A DNA stretch of 64,000 bases from Sphingopyxis lindanitolerans (GCF_002993885.1 NZ_CM009578.1:1615251-1679250); one strand, 5' to 3'. Counted from the first letter of the stretch, positions 8,610-17,277 are shown. Numbers and translations: made by a program. The notes: generated by a model from the letters alone, not told the origin.

Positions 8610-10121
8610 TCATATCTTCACGCAGATGTTTTCGAGCTCGGTGTAGAATTCGAGGCTGTGCGCTCCGCCCTCGCGGCCTATACCCGATTGCCCCGAACCG
8701 CCGAATGCCGTGCGCAGGTCGCGCAGGAACCAGCAGTTCACCCAGCACACGCCGACGGACATTGCCGCCGCGACGCGATGAGCTCGAGAGAGATTTTCTG
8801 TCCAGACGGTAGCGCACAGGCCATAATCCGTGTCGTTCGCCCAACTTATCGCGTCGTCTTCGGTGTCGAAGGGAATGATCCCGCAGCAAGGACCGAAAAT
8901 CTCCTCCCGCATGACGGTCGAATCATGAGCGAGGCCGGTCCAGATTGTGGGTTCGACCCAGAACCCGCCCGCCGCCGCGGCATCGACGTTGGGTACCCCG
9001 CCGCCCGTAACGGCGATTGCCCCTTCGGCGATCGCCCGCTCATAATATCCGAGCACTTTCTGCCGATGTTCTTCGCTGATCATCGGCCCGAGGTAATGCG
9101 GATCACCCTTGTCCCCGGGTTTCAGTGCGCGAGCGGCAGCGGCAAGCTTGGCTACGAAAGGTTCGAAGACGGATTGCTCGACGTAGACACGCTCGGTCCC
9201 CAGGCACACTTGCCCGCTATTCAGAAAGGCGGCGCGCGAAATGCCTTCGGCTGCTTTCTCAAGATCGGCATCGGCGAAGACGATCGCTGGATTTTTGCCG
9301 CCGAGTTCGAAGCTGATGTCGCGAACGCCGACGGCAGCCTGCTTCATGATGGCTTGCCCGGTGCCGGTTTCGCCTGTGAAGGTGATGGCATCGACGTCCG
9401 GATGGGCGGTGAGGAACTCGCCTGCTGCGCCGGGGCCGAAGCCATGGACGACATTGTAGACGCCCGCGGGCATTCCGACCGCGTCCATCACTTCGCCGAG
9501 AAGGGCTGCCGTCCGCGGCGTCTCTTCGGACGGCTTGACGATCACGGTGTTCCCGCAGGCCAGCGCCGGGCCGACTTTCCAGGTCATCAGCAAGAGCGGG
9601 AAATTCCACGGGCAGACGACCGCGATGACACCCTTCGGTTTGCGCACAGCGTAATTGATCGCACCGCTCCCGTCAGGCGTCGGGGTACCGAACGATTCTG
9701 TCGGGAGGGTCGTGACGATGTCGGCGAACATCCGGAAGTTCGACGCGCCGCGCGGAACATCGATGTGCGCCGCGACCGCTCTCGGCTTGCCCGTATCGGC
9801 CACTTCTGCATCGAGAAAGTCTTCCGAGCGCCGTTCGATCTCATCCGCAACAGCAGCGATGAGCCGAATGCGCTCGGCTGTTGTCATTTTGCCCCAAGGT
9901 CCTGTGAGCGCACGCTTGGCCGCCGCTACAGCGCGATCCACATCCTCACGGGTCGCCTCATGAACGCGCCCCGTCTCCCGACCGGTGGCGGGGTCGATGT
10001 TGGGGAACGTCGCCCCCGAGCCGCCCTTTACGAACCGTCCGTCGATAAAGTTCAAGATATCCGCAGCGACAGGTCGGTTTCTCTCTTCCGGTTCGACCGC
10101 AAGCTGTTGAACCTGTACCAT
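8610..10121 (-). CDS. xylG: 2-Hydroxymuconic semialdehyde dehydrogenase
   Basis: This 503-residue aldehyde dehydrogenase has catalytic Cys in NSGQVCLGTER (about C306), Glu in SFELGGKN (about E272), and the XylG/DmpC-type segments DVPRGASNFRMFADI and CWFLRDLRTAFGGSGQSG. It carries the catechol ring-fission product into the oxidative branch as 2-hydroxymuconate. It is flanked by the HbpS-like gene (adjacent, no gap) and the hydratase gene with an overlap. Together with the hydrolase at 11500 both branches of meta cleavage are encoded. Confidence 0.93.
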   Translation of the reverse strand: MVQVQQLAVEPEERNRPVAADILNFIDGRFVKGGSGATFPNIDPATGRETGRVHEATREDVDRAVAAAKRALTGPWGKMTTAERIRLIAAVADEIERRSEDFLDAEVADTGKPRAVAAHIDVPRGASNFRMFADIVTTLPTESFGTPTPDGSGAINYAVRKPKGVIAVVCPWNFPLLLMTWKVGPALACGNTVIVKPSEETPRTAALLGEVMDAVGMPAGVYNVVHGFGPGAAGEFLTAHPDVDAITFTGETGTGQAIMKQAAVGVRDISFELGGKNPAIVFADADLEKAAEGISRAAFLNSGQVCLGTERVYVEQSVFEPFVAKLAAAARALKPGDKGDPHYLGPMISEEHRQKVLGYYERAIAEGAIAVTGGGVPNVDAAAAGGFWVEPTIWTGLAHDSTVMREEIFGPCCGIIPFDTEDDAISWANDTDYGLCATVWTENLSRAHRVAAAMSVGVCWVNCWFLRDLRTAFGGSGQSGIGREGGAHSLEFYTELENICVKI

Positions 10122-10547
10122 TCAGAACTCCTTCGCACCAATCGAGGCGGCGGCTGCCCGGGCGCAGGCGATGTCGAACTCCTCGGAGCCGCCCGAGACT
10201 CCAATTCCCCCGATGCAATCCCCATCGACTATGATCGGGACACCGCCGCCGAACATCACGACCCGCGGCTGACGCGCGATGCCGTTGCATAAGGCTTCGG
10301 AGCCCGAGACCAGTTCGTAGACCGCTGCCGTCGGCACTTTGAAACTTGCGGCCGTGAAGGCTTTGTCCTGAGCTATCTTTTCGGAGTGAAAGGGAGCCGC
10401 GCCGCCTTTCAGGAACGCGACCAGTTCCCCCGACGCGCCCACGACCGCAGCGACCACGGGCGTTCCGCCGGCGGTGCCATGCCCTACGGCAGCGGCGACC
10501 GCCTCCAAGGCGGACCCGTGTGCAATCGTGTGGTAGTTTTCGACCAT
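10122..10547 (-). CDS. HbpS/GlcG (DUF336) family protein in the meta operon
   Basis: This 141-residue protein belongs to the GlcG/HbpS family (glycine-rich FGGGVPIIVDGDCIGGIGVSGG, SEEFDIACARAAAASI). Members bind haem or flavin-like ligands or act as accessory proteins; none has a firmly general enzymatic role. Homologues are known inside catabolic operons, including some meta-cleavage operons. Here it is wedged between the extradiol dioxygenase and the semialdehyde dehydrogenase with gaps of 9 and 0 bases, so it is surely co-transcribed. No signal peptide is seen, arguing for a cytoplasmic role such as protecting or assisting the extradiol enzyme or its product; this is inference. Confidence 0.8.
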   Translation of the reverse strand: MVENYHTIAHGSALEAVAAAVGHGTAGGTPVVAAVVGASGELVAFLKGGAAPFHSEKIAQDKAFTAASFKVPTAAVYELVSGSEALCNGIARQPRVVMFGGGVPIIVDGDCIGGIGVSGGSEEFDIACARAAAASIGAKEF

Positions 10548-10556
10548 CGCAGGAAG

Positions 10557-11480
10557 TCAGGTATTGACGGTCATGAAGCGGTCGTTGAGCGCCTTTTCAT
10601 AATAGAAAATCGCCTTGCCCGCCTGTTCGACGCCCCACGACCGGCGAGGATTATCGGGGTAATAATCATATCCGCCGGCAAAGGTCTCGTTCCGATTTCC
10701 CGAAGGGTCGAAGAAATATATGGTCTGACCACGCGTGATACCGTGGCGCGTCGGGCCGATATCGAGTGAGATATCATAGCGACTGATGATATCGGCAGCA
10801 TTTCCGACGTCGTTCCAGGATTCCAGGCGGAACGATGTATGGTGGATTTTCGCATCCTCGGGGCCTGCAAGGAACGCGATATCGTGAGCCTTATTGCTAC
10901 AGCTCAGGAAGATGCCGAGCCGAGTGCCGCTCGCTTCGTCGACGAGTTCCTCGGTAACGGAAAAATCGAGCGCTTCGACGAAGATTCGCGCCGATCCCGC
11001 GACATCGATGCCGTTGAGCGCCGAGTGATCATATCGCATAGCGCGCATGCCGCGCGGCTCACTGTGCCAGACGTCCGGGTTCTTTGTGGGAGGACCGTCT
11101 GCCGATAATTCCATGTCGGCGTAAAGGTCGAAGATATGCCCGGTAGGAACCGCGAAGCGCAGCTTGCGTCCGACGCCCTCTTCCTCGCCCGCGGCGATCC
11201 ATTCGACGTCGACGCCGGTGGCTTGCAAACGGTCTGCGAATATTTCGAGGTCGCTGTCGCGGCAAACCTTGAAGCCGATCCGATCAAGACCGGGCATATC
11301 CGCCTCGCGCAGGATGACGCTGTGTCGATCGAATTCGTCGAACCCGCGGAAAAATGCCCGGTCACCCGAACGACCGACGAGTTCCAGCCCGATCCGGTCG
11401 CGATAATGGGGGATGGCCTCCTCGAGATCGAGGACGCGCATCTGGACAAAGCCTGGTCGCATCACGCCTGTAATTGCCAT
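10557..11480 (-). CDS. xylE: Catechol 2,3-dioxygenase (type I extradiol)
   Basis: This 307-residue two-module vicinal-oxygen-chelate dioxygenase retains all three iron ligands of the C-terminal module: His in YDHSALNG (H152), His in KIHHTSF (H214) and Glu in NRNETFAGG (E265), essentially at the XylE positions. It cleaves catechol between C2 and C3 to 2-hydroxymuconic semialdehyde. The ATG at 11480 follows GGAGAG at a normal distance; a GTG lies one codon earlier. It follows the hydrolase gene by 19 bases. Confidence 0.95.
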   Translation of the reverse strand: MAITGVMRPGFVQMRVLDLEEAIPHYRDRIGLELVGRSGDRAFFRGFDEFDRHSVILREADMPGLDRIGFKVCRDSDLEIFADRLQATGVDVEWIAAGEEEGVGRKLRFAVPTGHIFDLYADMELSADGPPTKNPDVWHSEPRGMRAMRYDHSALNGIDVAGSARIFVEALDFSVTEELVDEASGTRLGIFLSCSNKAHDIAFLAGPEDAKIHHTSFRLESWNDVGNAADIISRYDISLDIGPTRHGITRGQTIYFFDPSGNRNETFAGGYDYYPDNPRRSWGVEQAGKAIFYYEKALNDRFMTVNT

Positions 11481-11499
11481 CACCGCTCTCCCGGGAAAT

Positions 11500-12348
11500 T
11501 TAAAATTTTAGGCCGTGACTGAAAAATTCGATCACGGCGCGATTGAAACTGGCCATCCGCTCGATCTGTACCCAATGGCCACACTCTCCAAAGAAGCGGA
11601 CGTCTGAGTGTGTGATCAGGTTTCCGAGGCGCAGCGACACCTCTTGCGGAATGACTTGGTCGGCCTTGCCGTGCAGGACGAGCACTTCATGGGGAAGCGC
11701 GGCGATATCTTCCTCGCGGCTCGACAGCATAGCAATATTGGCCTGCCGGTCGGAACCGCCGAACGTCGCATGATAGGGCTCATGCGCTCCTGGGCGGATG
11801 CTCGCGTGATAACGGGAGTCGATCAGATCGTCGGTCAGCCGGCTCTGGTCCCATGCGAGCATCTTCAGCGACTCATGCATCATTTCGCGGGACGGCTCAT
11901 AACCCCAGACGAAATCGAGCGCCGGCGTGAGCGGGAATTCAAGTCCAGCCGCTCCCATCAAAACGGCACGATCGACCCTGTCGGGATGGGCGATCATGAA
12001 GGCGAGCGTCACGCCGCCGCCGAAGGAATTTCCGACCATCGAGACCTGGTCGATTTCCAGGTCGTCGAGAAGACGGACCAGTTGATTGGTCCAGATGGCC
12101 TTGTCGGTGATCCGACCCACCGAGTCGCTGTAGCCGAAGCCAATCATGTCGGGAGCAATGACCCGGAATTCCTTAGCAATCTCGGGCATATTAAGCCGCC
12201 AGTTCGCCCATGCCGTGACCCCGGGGCCCGAACCGTGGACGAGGAGGACCGGCCTGCCCTCGCCGGTGTCATGATAGTTGGTTTTGATCCCGTCAGCGAC
12301 GAATGTCTTGCCGATTTCGGGCCGGACCATGTCGGGCGCCGAACTCAT
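11500..12348 (-). CDS. xylF: 2-Hydroxymuconic semialdehyde hydrolase
   Basis: This 282-residue alpha/beta-hydrolase carbon-carbon bond hydrolase (XylF/DmpD/TodF family) has oxyanion segment HGSGPGVTAWANW, nucleophile Ser108 in GNSFGGG, Asp230 in HGKADQVIP and His258 in CGHWVQIER. It hydrolyses ring-fission products with a keto group, giving 2-hydroxypent-2,4-dienoate. It is the first gene of the meta operon, so the promoter should lie in the 170 bases upstream. Confidence 0.93.
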   Translation of the reverse strand: MSSAPDMVRPEIGKTFVADGIKTNYHDTGEGRPVLLVHGSGPGVTAWANWRLNMPEIAKEFRVIAPDMIGFGYSDSVGRITDKAIWTNQLVRLLDDLEIDQVSMVGNSFGGGVTLAFMIAHPDRVDRAVLMGAAGLEFPLTPALDFVWGYEPSREMMHESLKMLAWDQSRLTDDLIDSRYHASIRPGAHEPYHATFGGSDRQANIAMLSSREEDIAALPHEVLVLHGKADQVIPQEVSLRLGNLITHSDVRFFGECGHWVQIERMASFNRAVIEFFSHGLKF

Positions 12349-12518
12349 TGGCCAGCAACCTTGTAATCATCATGTCGGGCGACCTGCCCCCAAACGGCTT
12401 CAAGCATCACTCAATCTCCGTTCCACGGGCCATCATGTCGCAGCCCTCTTGGGACAATGGTTTGCACCATGAGAAACGCGTTTGCAACCGGTAAATGAAA
12501 CCGGCGCCTCTGATGCGG
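12349..12518 (-). promoter_or_regulatory. Upstream region of the meta-cleavage operon
   Basis: This 170-base non-coding stretch lies before xylF. It contains an interrupted palindrome around 12467-12480 (ATGGT, four bases, ACCAT) whose centre reads GCAA on the minus strand, and a further TTTGCAA at 12481-12487. The GTGCAA core (minus strand) resembles the arm of the stronger palindrome at 16223-16246, so a common regulator is possible. I could not assign -35/-10 boxes with confidence. Confidence 0.4.
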
Positions 12519-13124
12519 TCACTTCAGGCTCTCGGCTCGCACGGCTTCGAGGACACCGGGCTCCTCTTCCATGCGGGCGCGGTAGCGCGTCAAAGCGGGG
12601 AAGCCCGCGAGACCGATCTCCACTCGAGAGGGCCACCCGAGGATGCAATAGAGATAGGCGTCGGCCACGGTGAAGGCGTCCCCGAAGCAATAATCCTTGT
12701 CGGTCAATTCCAGGTCGAGCGCTTGGAGATGGTGCATGACGTCCCGCTTTGCCTCAGCGCGGATCTCCGGCCCCGCGGTTTTGGAGAAGAGCGGCACGAA
12801 GCTCTTGTGCAGCTCGGAGGCGATGAAGCTCAGGCTGTCCGTCAGCGTGTAGCGAGCGATTGTTCCGGCCGGCGGGGCGAGCCCCGCGCGCGGTGCCAAG
12901 TCGGCAACATAGAGAAGGATCGCTATCGTCTCTGTGAGAAGCTCGCCCGAATCCAGAAGGAGAGCAGGGATTTTTCCCGAAGGCTTTATCGACCGGAAGT
13001 CGGCCCCATGCTCGGTTCTGCGCGTGGGCATGTCGACTTTTTCAATATCGAACGCTGCCCCTATCCGGCGCAGCGCGATGTGCGGTGCCAGCGAGCAAAG
13101 GCCAGGCGCATAGTAAAGGAGCAT
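12519..13124 (-). CDS. Glutathione S-transferase, BphK-like
   Basis: This 201-residue beta-class-like GST has an N-terminal thioredoxin-fold domain starting MLLYYAPGLCSLAPHIALR, where Cys10 is the typical catalytic cysteine of BphK-type enzymes, and the SNAIL-type glutathione contact TETIAILLYVADL. The helical C-terminal domain follows from about residue 85. BphK-type GSTs accompany aromatic-degradation operons and dechlorinate or detoxify electrophilic intermediates. It stands between the meta operon and the set A oxygenase genes on the same strand, 73 bases after the PdxA-like gene. Confidence 0.88.
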   Translation of the reverse strand: MLLYYAPGLCSLAPHIALRRIGAAFDIEKVDMPTRRTEHGADFRSIKPSGKIPALLLDSGELLTETIAILLYVADLAPRAGLAPPAGTIARYTLTDSLSFIASELHKSFVPLFSKTAGPEIRAEAKRDVMHHLQALDLELTDKDYCFGDAFTVADAYLYCILGWPSRVEIGLAGFPALTRYRARMEEEPGVLEAVRAESLK

Positions 13125-13197
13125 CTCATTTCCTTATGGACGACTTGGAGCACAGCGCGCGAATGGCCGTGCTTCACGCCGGAGTTGGGCCGGCGCG

Positions 13198-14220
13198 TCA
13201 GCGATCAACCTCGGAAAAGCCCTTTCCCGCGGTCAGCACCCCACAAGTCCGCATGGCACTCAGCATCATCGATGGATCGGCTTTGCCCGTTCCCACAATG
13301 TCATATGCCGTGCCGTGTGCGACCGACATATGGAGATAGGGCGGCCCCATCATGATCACGCAGTTTCCCGAGAATCCCCATGTCTTGACGGCTATGTGGC
13401 CTTGGTCGTGAAACATCGCTAGCACGAGATCGTATCGGCCTTCGATACATTGGCGAAAGACGGTATCGGGCGCGGATGGTCCATCGACATTGATGCCGCG
13501 CGCGCGCGCGCGCGCGACTCCTGGACCGATGGCACGATCTTCCTCATCGCCGATGGCATGAGGATTGAGACCCGCGACCACGATCCTGGGGTTGGCGACG
13601 CCCCAGCTTCGAAGCGCCGCGTCGATTTGCTGTAGGGCGGTATCGATCAACTCGGGCGTGATGAGGTCGCAGACCGCCCGAATCGACATATGATCGGTGA
13701 GGTGGGCGACACGGAGCGGTCCGGTGAGGAGGAGCAGATAACTCTCGCCCGGCGTCGGGCTGATCACCATATCCAGCTTTCCCGCCAGTTTAAGCGATCC
13801 GGTGCTGATCGGACCCATCACTGTGCCGGCGAAGACCCCGTCGCGCGCGAGCGCATCGAGTTCGGCTAGCCATTTGGCGGTCGCAATGCCCGATTCGAGC
13901 GTATCTTTCGCGAAGGGGAGCGCGCGGTCGTCCAGCGCACCTGTATCCAGGATATCGATGACTGCCGGGTCGTCGCTGAGCGGCTCGAGCGAACGCATGA
14001 CACGCAGGCGGGCCGACACTTTAGTCAGGTCAAGCGCTCGTTCGACCGAGGCCGCCGACCCCACTAATAGGGGAACCGACACCTCATGCACGCGGCCTGA
14101 CGCCCAGGCGCGAACGGTAACCTCGGGTCCGATGCCTGCCGGCTCGCCGACCATGGTACCGATGCAGGGCCGGGATCCGGCCTGCTGCGACGCTACGCCG
14201 ACCTCAAATGCTGTAGACAT
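13198..14220 (-). CDS. PdxA-family dehydrogenase, likely decarboxylating cis-dihydrodiol dehydrogenase (set A)
   Basis: This 340-residue PdxA-family protein begins its domain with MVGEPAGIGPEVTVRAW, and carries the metal-site histidines in TDHMSIRAV, AGLNPHAIG and MFHDQGHIAVK. The same family includes TphB, the terephthalate dihydrodiol dehydrogenase that oxidises and decarboxylates a cis-diol dicarboxylate. The gene overlaps the set A oxygenase beta gene by 17 bases, giving the order alpha-beta-PdxA known for tphA2-A3-B. A dihydrodiol dehydrogenase role is therefore much more likely than pyridoxal phosphate synthesis. A run of ten CG dinucleotides (13497-13516) lies in the coding sequence (ARARARG). 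The aromatic substrate is unknown. Confidence 0.85.
   Translation of the reverse strand: MSTAFEVGVASQQAGSRPCIGTMVGEPAGIGPEVTVRAWASGRVHEVSVPLLVGSAASVERALDLTKVSARLRVMRSLEPLSDDPAVIDILDTGALDDRALPFAKDTLESGIATAKWLAELDALARDGVFAGTVMGPISTGSLKLAGKLDMVISPTPGESYLLLLTGPLRVAHLTDHMSIRAVCDLITPELIDTALQQIDAALRSWGVANPRIVVAGLNPHAIGDEEDRAIGPGVARARARGINVDGPSAPDTVFRQCIEGRYDLVLAMFHDQGHIAVKTWGFSGNCVIMMGPPYLHMSVAHGTAYDIVGTGKADPSMMLSAMRTCGVLTAGKGFSEVDR
13497..13516. repeat. (CG)10 dinucleotide microsatellite inside the PdxA-like gene
   Basis: Ten uninterrupted CG units form a simple repeat that encodes alternating Ala-Arg on the minus strand. Such runs are prone to slippage, and a change of one unit would shift the frame of the dehydrogenase. 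Confidence 0.85.
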
Positions 14221-14698
14221 CGAGCATCGTCTGCGCGAGGTCGTTGATGACGACGGTATATTTGCGTTTTATCACAAAGGCGTCGCCCATCGGTTCGAGA
14301 TCGTAAATGGCCGACCCACTGTAGACGGTCGGCCGATCCTCCAAGACCGAGGTCACCGACCAATTCGTCCGCGCCCGAATGATGTCGTCCTCATGGTCGA
14401 CCGCGAGCAGGCTAAAGATATGGGAAGTGCGCGGGGCCGGCGAACTGGCCGACGACCGGCCCGTCCGAATGCGATAGACGCGGTCCTCGAGCCCTGCCCG
14501 GGTCGGATAATAGATCAGCGAAATCTCGCGCCTTGGGTCCTCGGTCAATCGGCCGCTGTCATCCCACGCGGGGACCCAATATTCGGCATCGGGATGATAT
14601 AGATCGATCCAGCTATCCCAATCCTTGGCATCGAGAGCGGCCGCTTCGCGCCCGAGAAATCGCTGGATCGCGGTCCATTGCGCAACTTCGCTGCTCAT
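14204..14698 (-). CDS. RHO terminal oxygenase beta subunit (set A)
   Basis: This 164-residue small subunit of a ring-hydroxylating oxygenase has the cystatin/NTF2-like fold pattern with FLGREAAALDAKDWDSWIDLY, AEYWVPAWDDSG and RRKYTVVINDLAQTMLDVYS-type strands. Beta subunits are structural and help shape the alpha3beta3 hexamer. The ATG at 14698 overlaps the alpha stop as ATGA, and its own end overlaps the PdxA-like gene, so all three are translationally linked. Confidence 0.9.
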   Translation of the reverse strand: MSSEVAQWTAIQRFLGREAAALDAKDWDSWIDLYHPDAEYWVPAWDDSGRLTEDPRREISLIYYPTRAGLEDRVYRIRTGRSSASSPAPRTSHIFSLLAVDHEDDIIRARTNWSVTSVLEDRPTVYSGSAIYDLEPMGDAFVIKRKYTVVINDLAQTMLDVYSI

Positions 14699-16107
14699 TT
14701 CGCCATCTCCGGCTTCGCGGGTAACGCGCGCTCGGCCTCTTCGCTCGCAATGGCTCCGCGCATGCGCAATATCCATTCGTCGTGGATCGCGACGTAGAGC
14801 CCTTCGTCGGCCACCGCCGTGCCGCTAAGGATGGCGTCGACGCCCAGGGCTTCGCCGTGGCTGCTGACGCCTTGCACCCACCGTGTCGATCCCCGCGACA
14901 TGTCGTTCATCCGGCCAGCCCCGCCACCGAAACCGACCTGACAATTGTTGAACTCGGTCAGGTCGTCCGGCGTAGCCATGCCGCTTGCATTGAAGAAATC
15001 TTCATACTGGCGGATGCGCAAGGCGCGGGCGTCGTCACTCTCACCCACCGGAGCTATGCAGTAGGTTGTCACCTCGGTCTCATCCACCGAGATGGGCCGG
15101 ATGATACGGATCTGGGTGCTCGTCTGGTCCATGAGGAAGACGTTAGGGAACAGCTCCAGATTGCGTATCCGGCCGTTCATCCAGGTAGCGCGCTCTTCGC
15201 CGCGCTCGCGCTTCAACCAGTCCAGGATTTCGTAATTCGGCCGGTCCTGATAGTTTGCATAGTCATTCCAGAGCACGCAATGGCCGTTGTCGAAGGAGAA
15301 AGAGCCGCCCTCGAGCTGAGCCCAGCGACCGAAATCGAACGCCCTGGTATCGTTCTTCGATGTCCCGTCGACCCGGCGTGCGACCGTCATGAAGTAATTC
15401 GCGTGCACCGTGCCGATATGATAGCCGTCGAGGCCATTTTCGACCTGCAGCTTCCAGTTCCCTCGATAGCGGTAGCGCGTAGCGCCTGGAAGTACTTCGA
15501 GCTTCTCTTCGACCGACTGGTCAACCATGAGATCGATGAATGTCTTCGCGCCCGCGAGATAGTCCTGAAGAGGAACGACCTCGGGGTTGAGACTGGCGAA
15601 AATGAAGCCCCGGTAAATCTCGATGCGCGCAACATGTTCTAGACCATAGTCTTCCCGCTTGAAGCCCGGCGCGTAGCCACCCCCAGCCTCATCTGTCACG
15701 TCGAGGAGTTGGCCCGCGGGATTATAGGTCCAACCGTGGAAGGGGCAGGTGAAGTTGCGGCGGTTTCCGCTCTTCTCGCGGCAAACGCGCGCGCCGCGGT
15801 GCGCGCAGGCATTGATCAGACAATGCAATTCCCCGGCCCGGTCGCGGGTCAGGATGACGGGCTGGCGGCCGATAAAAGTCGTGAGAAAGTCGTTCGGCTT
15901 TGCGACTTGGCTCTCGTGCGCAATGAAGACCCAGTTGCGCTCGAAGATATATTTCAGCTCGAGAGCGAACACGTCCGCGTCGGTAAAGGCCTCCCGGTCG
16001 ATCTGAAAGCGGCCGCTTCCCTCGTCTTTTACGAGCCATGCATCGATACGCGAACGCAGTGATTCAAGCTCTGCCACGGCTGCGCCGTTTCCGTCAGGTT
16101 GCAACAT
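14695..16107 (-). CDS. RHO terminal oxygenase alpha subunit, benzoate/toluate-type (set A)
   Basis: This 470-residue large subunit has a Rieske centre with C101-x-H103 in CAHRGARVC and C121-x2-H124 in CPFHGWTY. The mononuclear iron site is ENGLDGYHIGTVH (bridging D227, ligands H230 and H235). Family members cis-dihydroxylate aromatic acids; BenA/XylX are the closest in feel. The start is the ATG at 16107, directly after a strong GGAGGAGAGG; an upstream reading starting at 16146 lacks a good site. The following PdxA-like gene suggests that the diol product bears a carboxylate that is lost on rearomatisation. Confidence 0.9.
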   Translation of the reverse strand: MLQPDGNGAAVAELESLRSRIDAWLVKDEGSGRFQIDREAFTDADVFALELKYIFERNWVFIAHESQVAKPNDFLTTFIGRQPVILTRDRAGELHCLINACAHRGARVCREKSGNRRNFTCPFHGWTYNPAGQLLDVTDEAGGGYAPGFKREDYGLEHVARIEIYRGFIFASLNPEVVPLQDYLAGAKTFIDLMVDQSVEEKLEVLPGATRYRYRGNWKLQVENGLDGYHIGTVHANYFMTVARRVDGTSKNDTRAFDFGRWAQLEGGSFSFDNGHCVLWNDYANYQDRPNYEILDWLKRERGEERATWMNGRIRNLELFPNVFLMDQTSTQIRIIRPISVDETEVTTYCIAPVGESDDARALRIRQYEDFFNASGMATPDDLTEFNNCQVGFGGGAGRMNDMSRGSTRWVQGVSSHGEALGVDAILSGTAVADEGLYVAIHDEWILRMRGAIASEEAERALPAKPEMAK

Positions 16108-16354
16108 CCTCTCCTCCATTTCCGGCCACCGAGATTCGAAGGTCAACTATTGGATCAACGATTTTCGGCTCAACTCTTTGGACTCTTCCGATCCCGATTG
16201 ACCCAACATAGCATGCGTGGCTCATTGTGCAATGGGTTGCACAATGATCTGAATTGCACTATTCGAATCGCGTTGCATCATGTGCGACACGTCAACACAG
16301 GCTGGTTCAGGCGTATAAAAGCCAAAAATGGCTTGAGATTTGGGAGTGCGAAAT
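16108..16354. promoter_or_regulatory. Divergent promoter region of oxygenase sets A and B
   Basis: This 247-base region separates the leftward set A operon and the rightward bphC/set B operon. It holds a perfect 10+10 palindrome (16223-16246, separate entry), a further TTGCAC at 16254-16259 and TTGCAT at 16273-16278, suggesting a cluster of half-sites. GGAG at 16343-16346 is the ribosome site of the bphC gene. A single regulator binding here could switch both operons. Confidence 0.6.
16223..16246. promoter_or_regulatory. Perfect inverted repeat, candidate operator
   Basis: The arms are CATTGTGCAA and TTGCACAATG, separated by TGGG; they are exact reverse complements. A 10-base perfect dyad in a divergent catabolic promoter is a typical dimeric regulator site. 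No divergent regulator gene lies next to it; the TetR gene at 24053 or a regulator outside the window may bind. Confidence 0.6.
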
Positions 16355-17254
16355 ATGGCGGGCGTGACCGAGCTGGGTTATCTAGGCTTGTCGGTATCTG
16401 ATCTGGATGCATGGCAGAGCTTCGCATGCGGCGTCGGCGGCATGGAATATGTCGATGAAGGCGAAGGCGACCGCGCGTATCTGCGAATGGACAAATGGCA
16501 TCACCGCATCACGCTGCATGCTGATGGCGGTGACGATCTTGCCTATCTTGGCTGGCGCGTTGCGGGTCCGGTAGAGTTCGACGAAATTGTCGAGAAGCTG
16601 ACAGTCCAGAATATCGAAGTCGAAATAGCGAGCGACGAAGCGGCGCGCGAGCGCCGGGTCCTCGGCTTGGCCAAGCTCAAGGATCCGGGCGGTAATCCCA
16701 CCGAAATCTTCTTCGGCCCCCAGGTCGACAATTACCGCCCGTTTCATCCCGGCCGCCCGATGTTCGGTCGTTTCGTTACCGGTGCCGAAGGGATCGGCCA
16801 TTGCATCCTGCGTCAGGATGACGTCGCCGCGGCGGTTCGCTTCTATCAGCTGCTCGGGCTGCGGGGCTCGGTCGAGTACCACCTCGCTTTGCCGAACGGT
16901 GAGGTCGCCGCCCCCTATTTCATGCATTGCAACGACCGGCAACATTCCGTGGCTTTCGGCCTCGGTCCGATGGACAAGCGGATCAACCATTTGATGCTCG
17001 AGTACAGCGAGCTCGATGATCTCGGCCTTGCCCACGACTCGGTGCGCGAACGAGAGATCGATGTCGCACTCCAGCTCGGAAAGCACGCGAACGACGAAGC
17101 GCTGACATTCTACTGCGCAAATCCGTCGGGGTGGCTGTGGGAATTTGGCTGGGGAGCGAAAAAGGCGGGTCCGCAGCAGGAACATTATCTGCGCGACCTC
17201 TTCGGCCATGGAAATGAAGCCGAGGGTTACGGAATGGACATCCCCCTCGGCTGA
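16355..17254 (+). CDS. bphC: Type I extradiol dioxygenase, BphC-like
   Basis: This 299-residue two-module extradiol dioxygenase has all three iron ligands: His in GIGHCILRQ, His in DRQHSVAFG and Glu in GWLWEFGWG. It resembles BphC/NahC-type enzymes acting on two-ring catechols such as 1,2-dihydroxynaphthalene or 2,3-dihydroxybiphenyl. The ATG at 16355 has GGAG at nine bases. It is first in an operon with the Rieske ferredoxin, oxygenase set B and a NahD-type isomerase, which fits ring cleavage of a dihydroxynaphthalene-like intermediate. Confidence 0.9.
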   Translation: MAGVTELGYLGLSVSDLDAWQSFACGVGGMEYVDEGEGDRAYLRMDKWHHRITLHADGGDDLAYLGWRVAGPVEFDEIVEKLTVQNIEVEIASDEAARERRVLGLAKLKDPGGNPTEIFFGPQVDNYRPFHPGRPMFGRFVTGAEGIGHCILRQDDVAAAVRFYQLLGLRGSVEYHLALPNGEVAAPYFMHCNDRQHSVAFGLGPMDKRINHLMLEYSELDDLGLAHDSVREREIDVALQLGKHANDEALTFYCANPSGWLWEFGWGAKKAGPQQEHYLRDLFGHGNEAEGYGMDIPLG

Positions 17255-17277
17255 CCACCCAAGGAAATTTTTAATAG

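Noticed and set aside
8658..10292. Plus-strand reading frame of 544 codons opposite xylG
   Set aside because: Arg/His-rich antisense translation without any domain; xylG is unmistakable on the minus strand.
13497..13516. CRISPR or tandem-repeat array
   Set aside because: It is a simple CG dinucleotide run within a gene; no spaced direct repeats were seen anywhere in the window.
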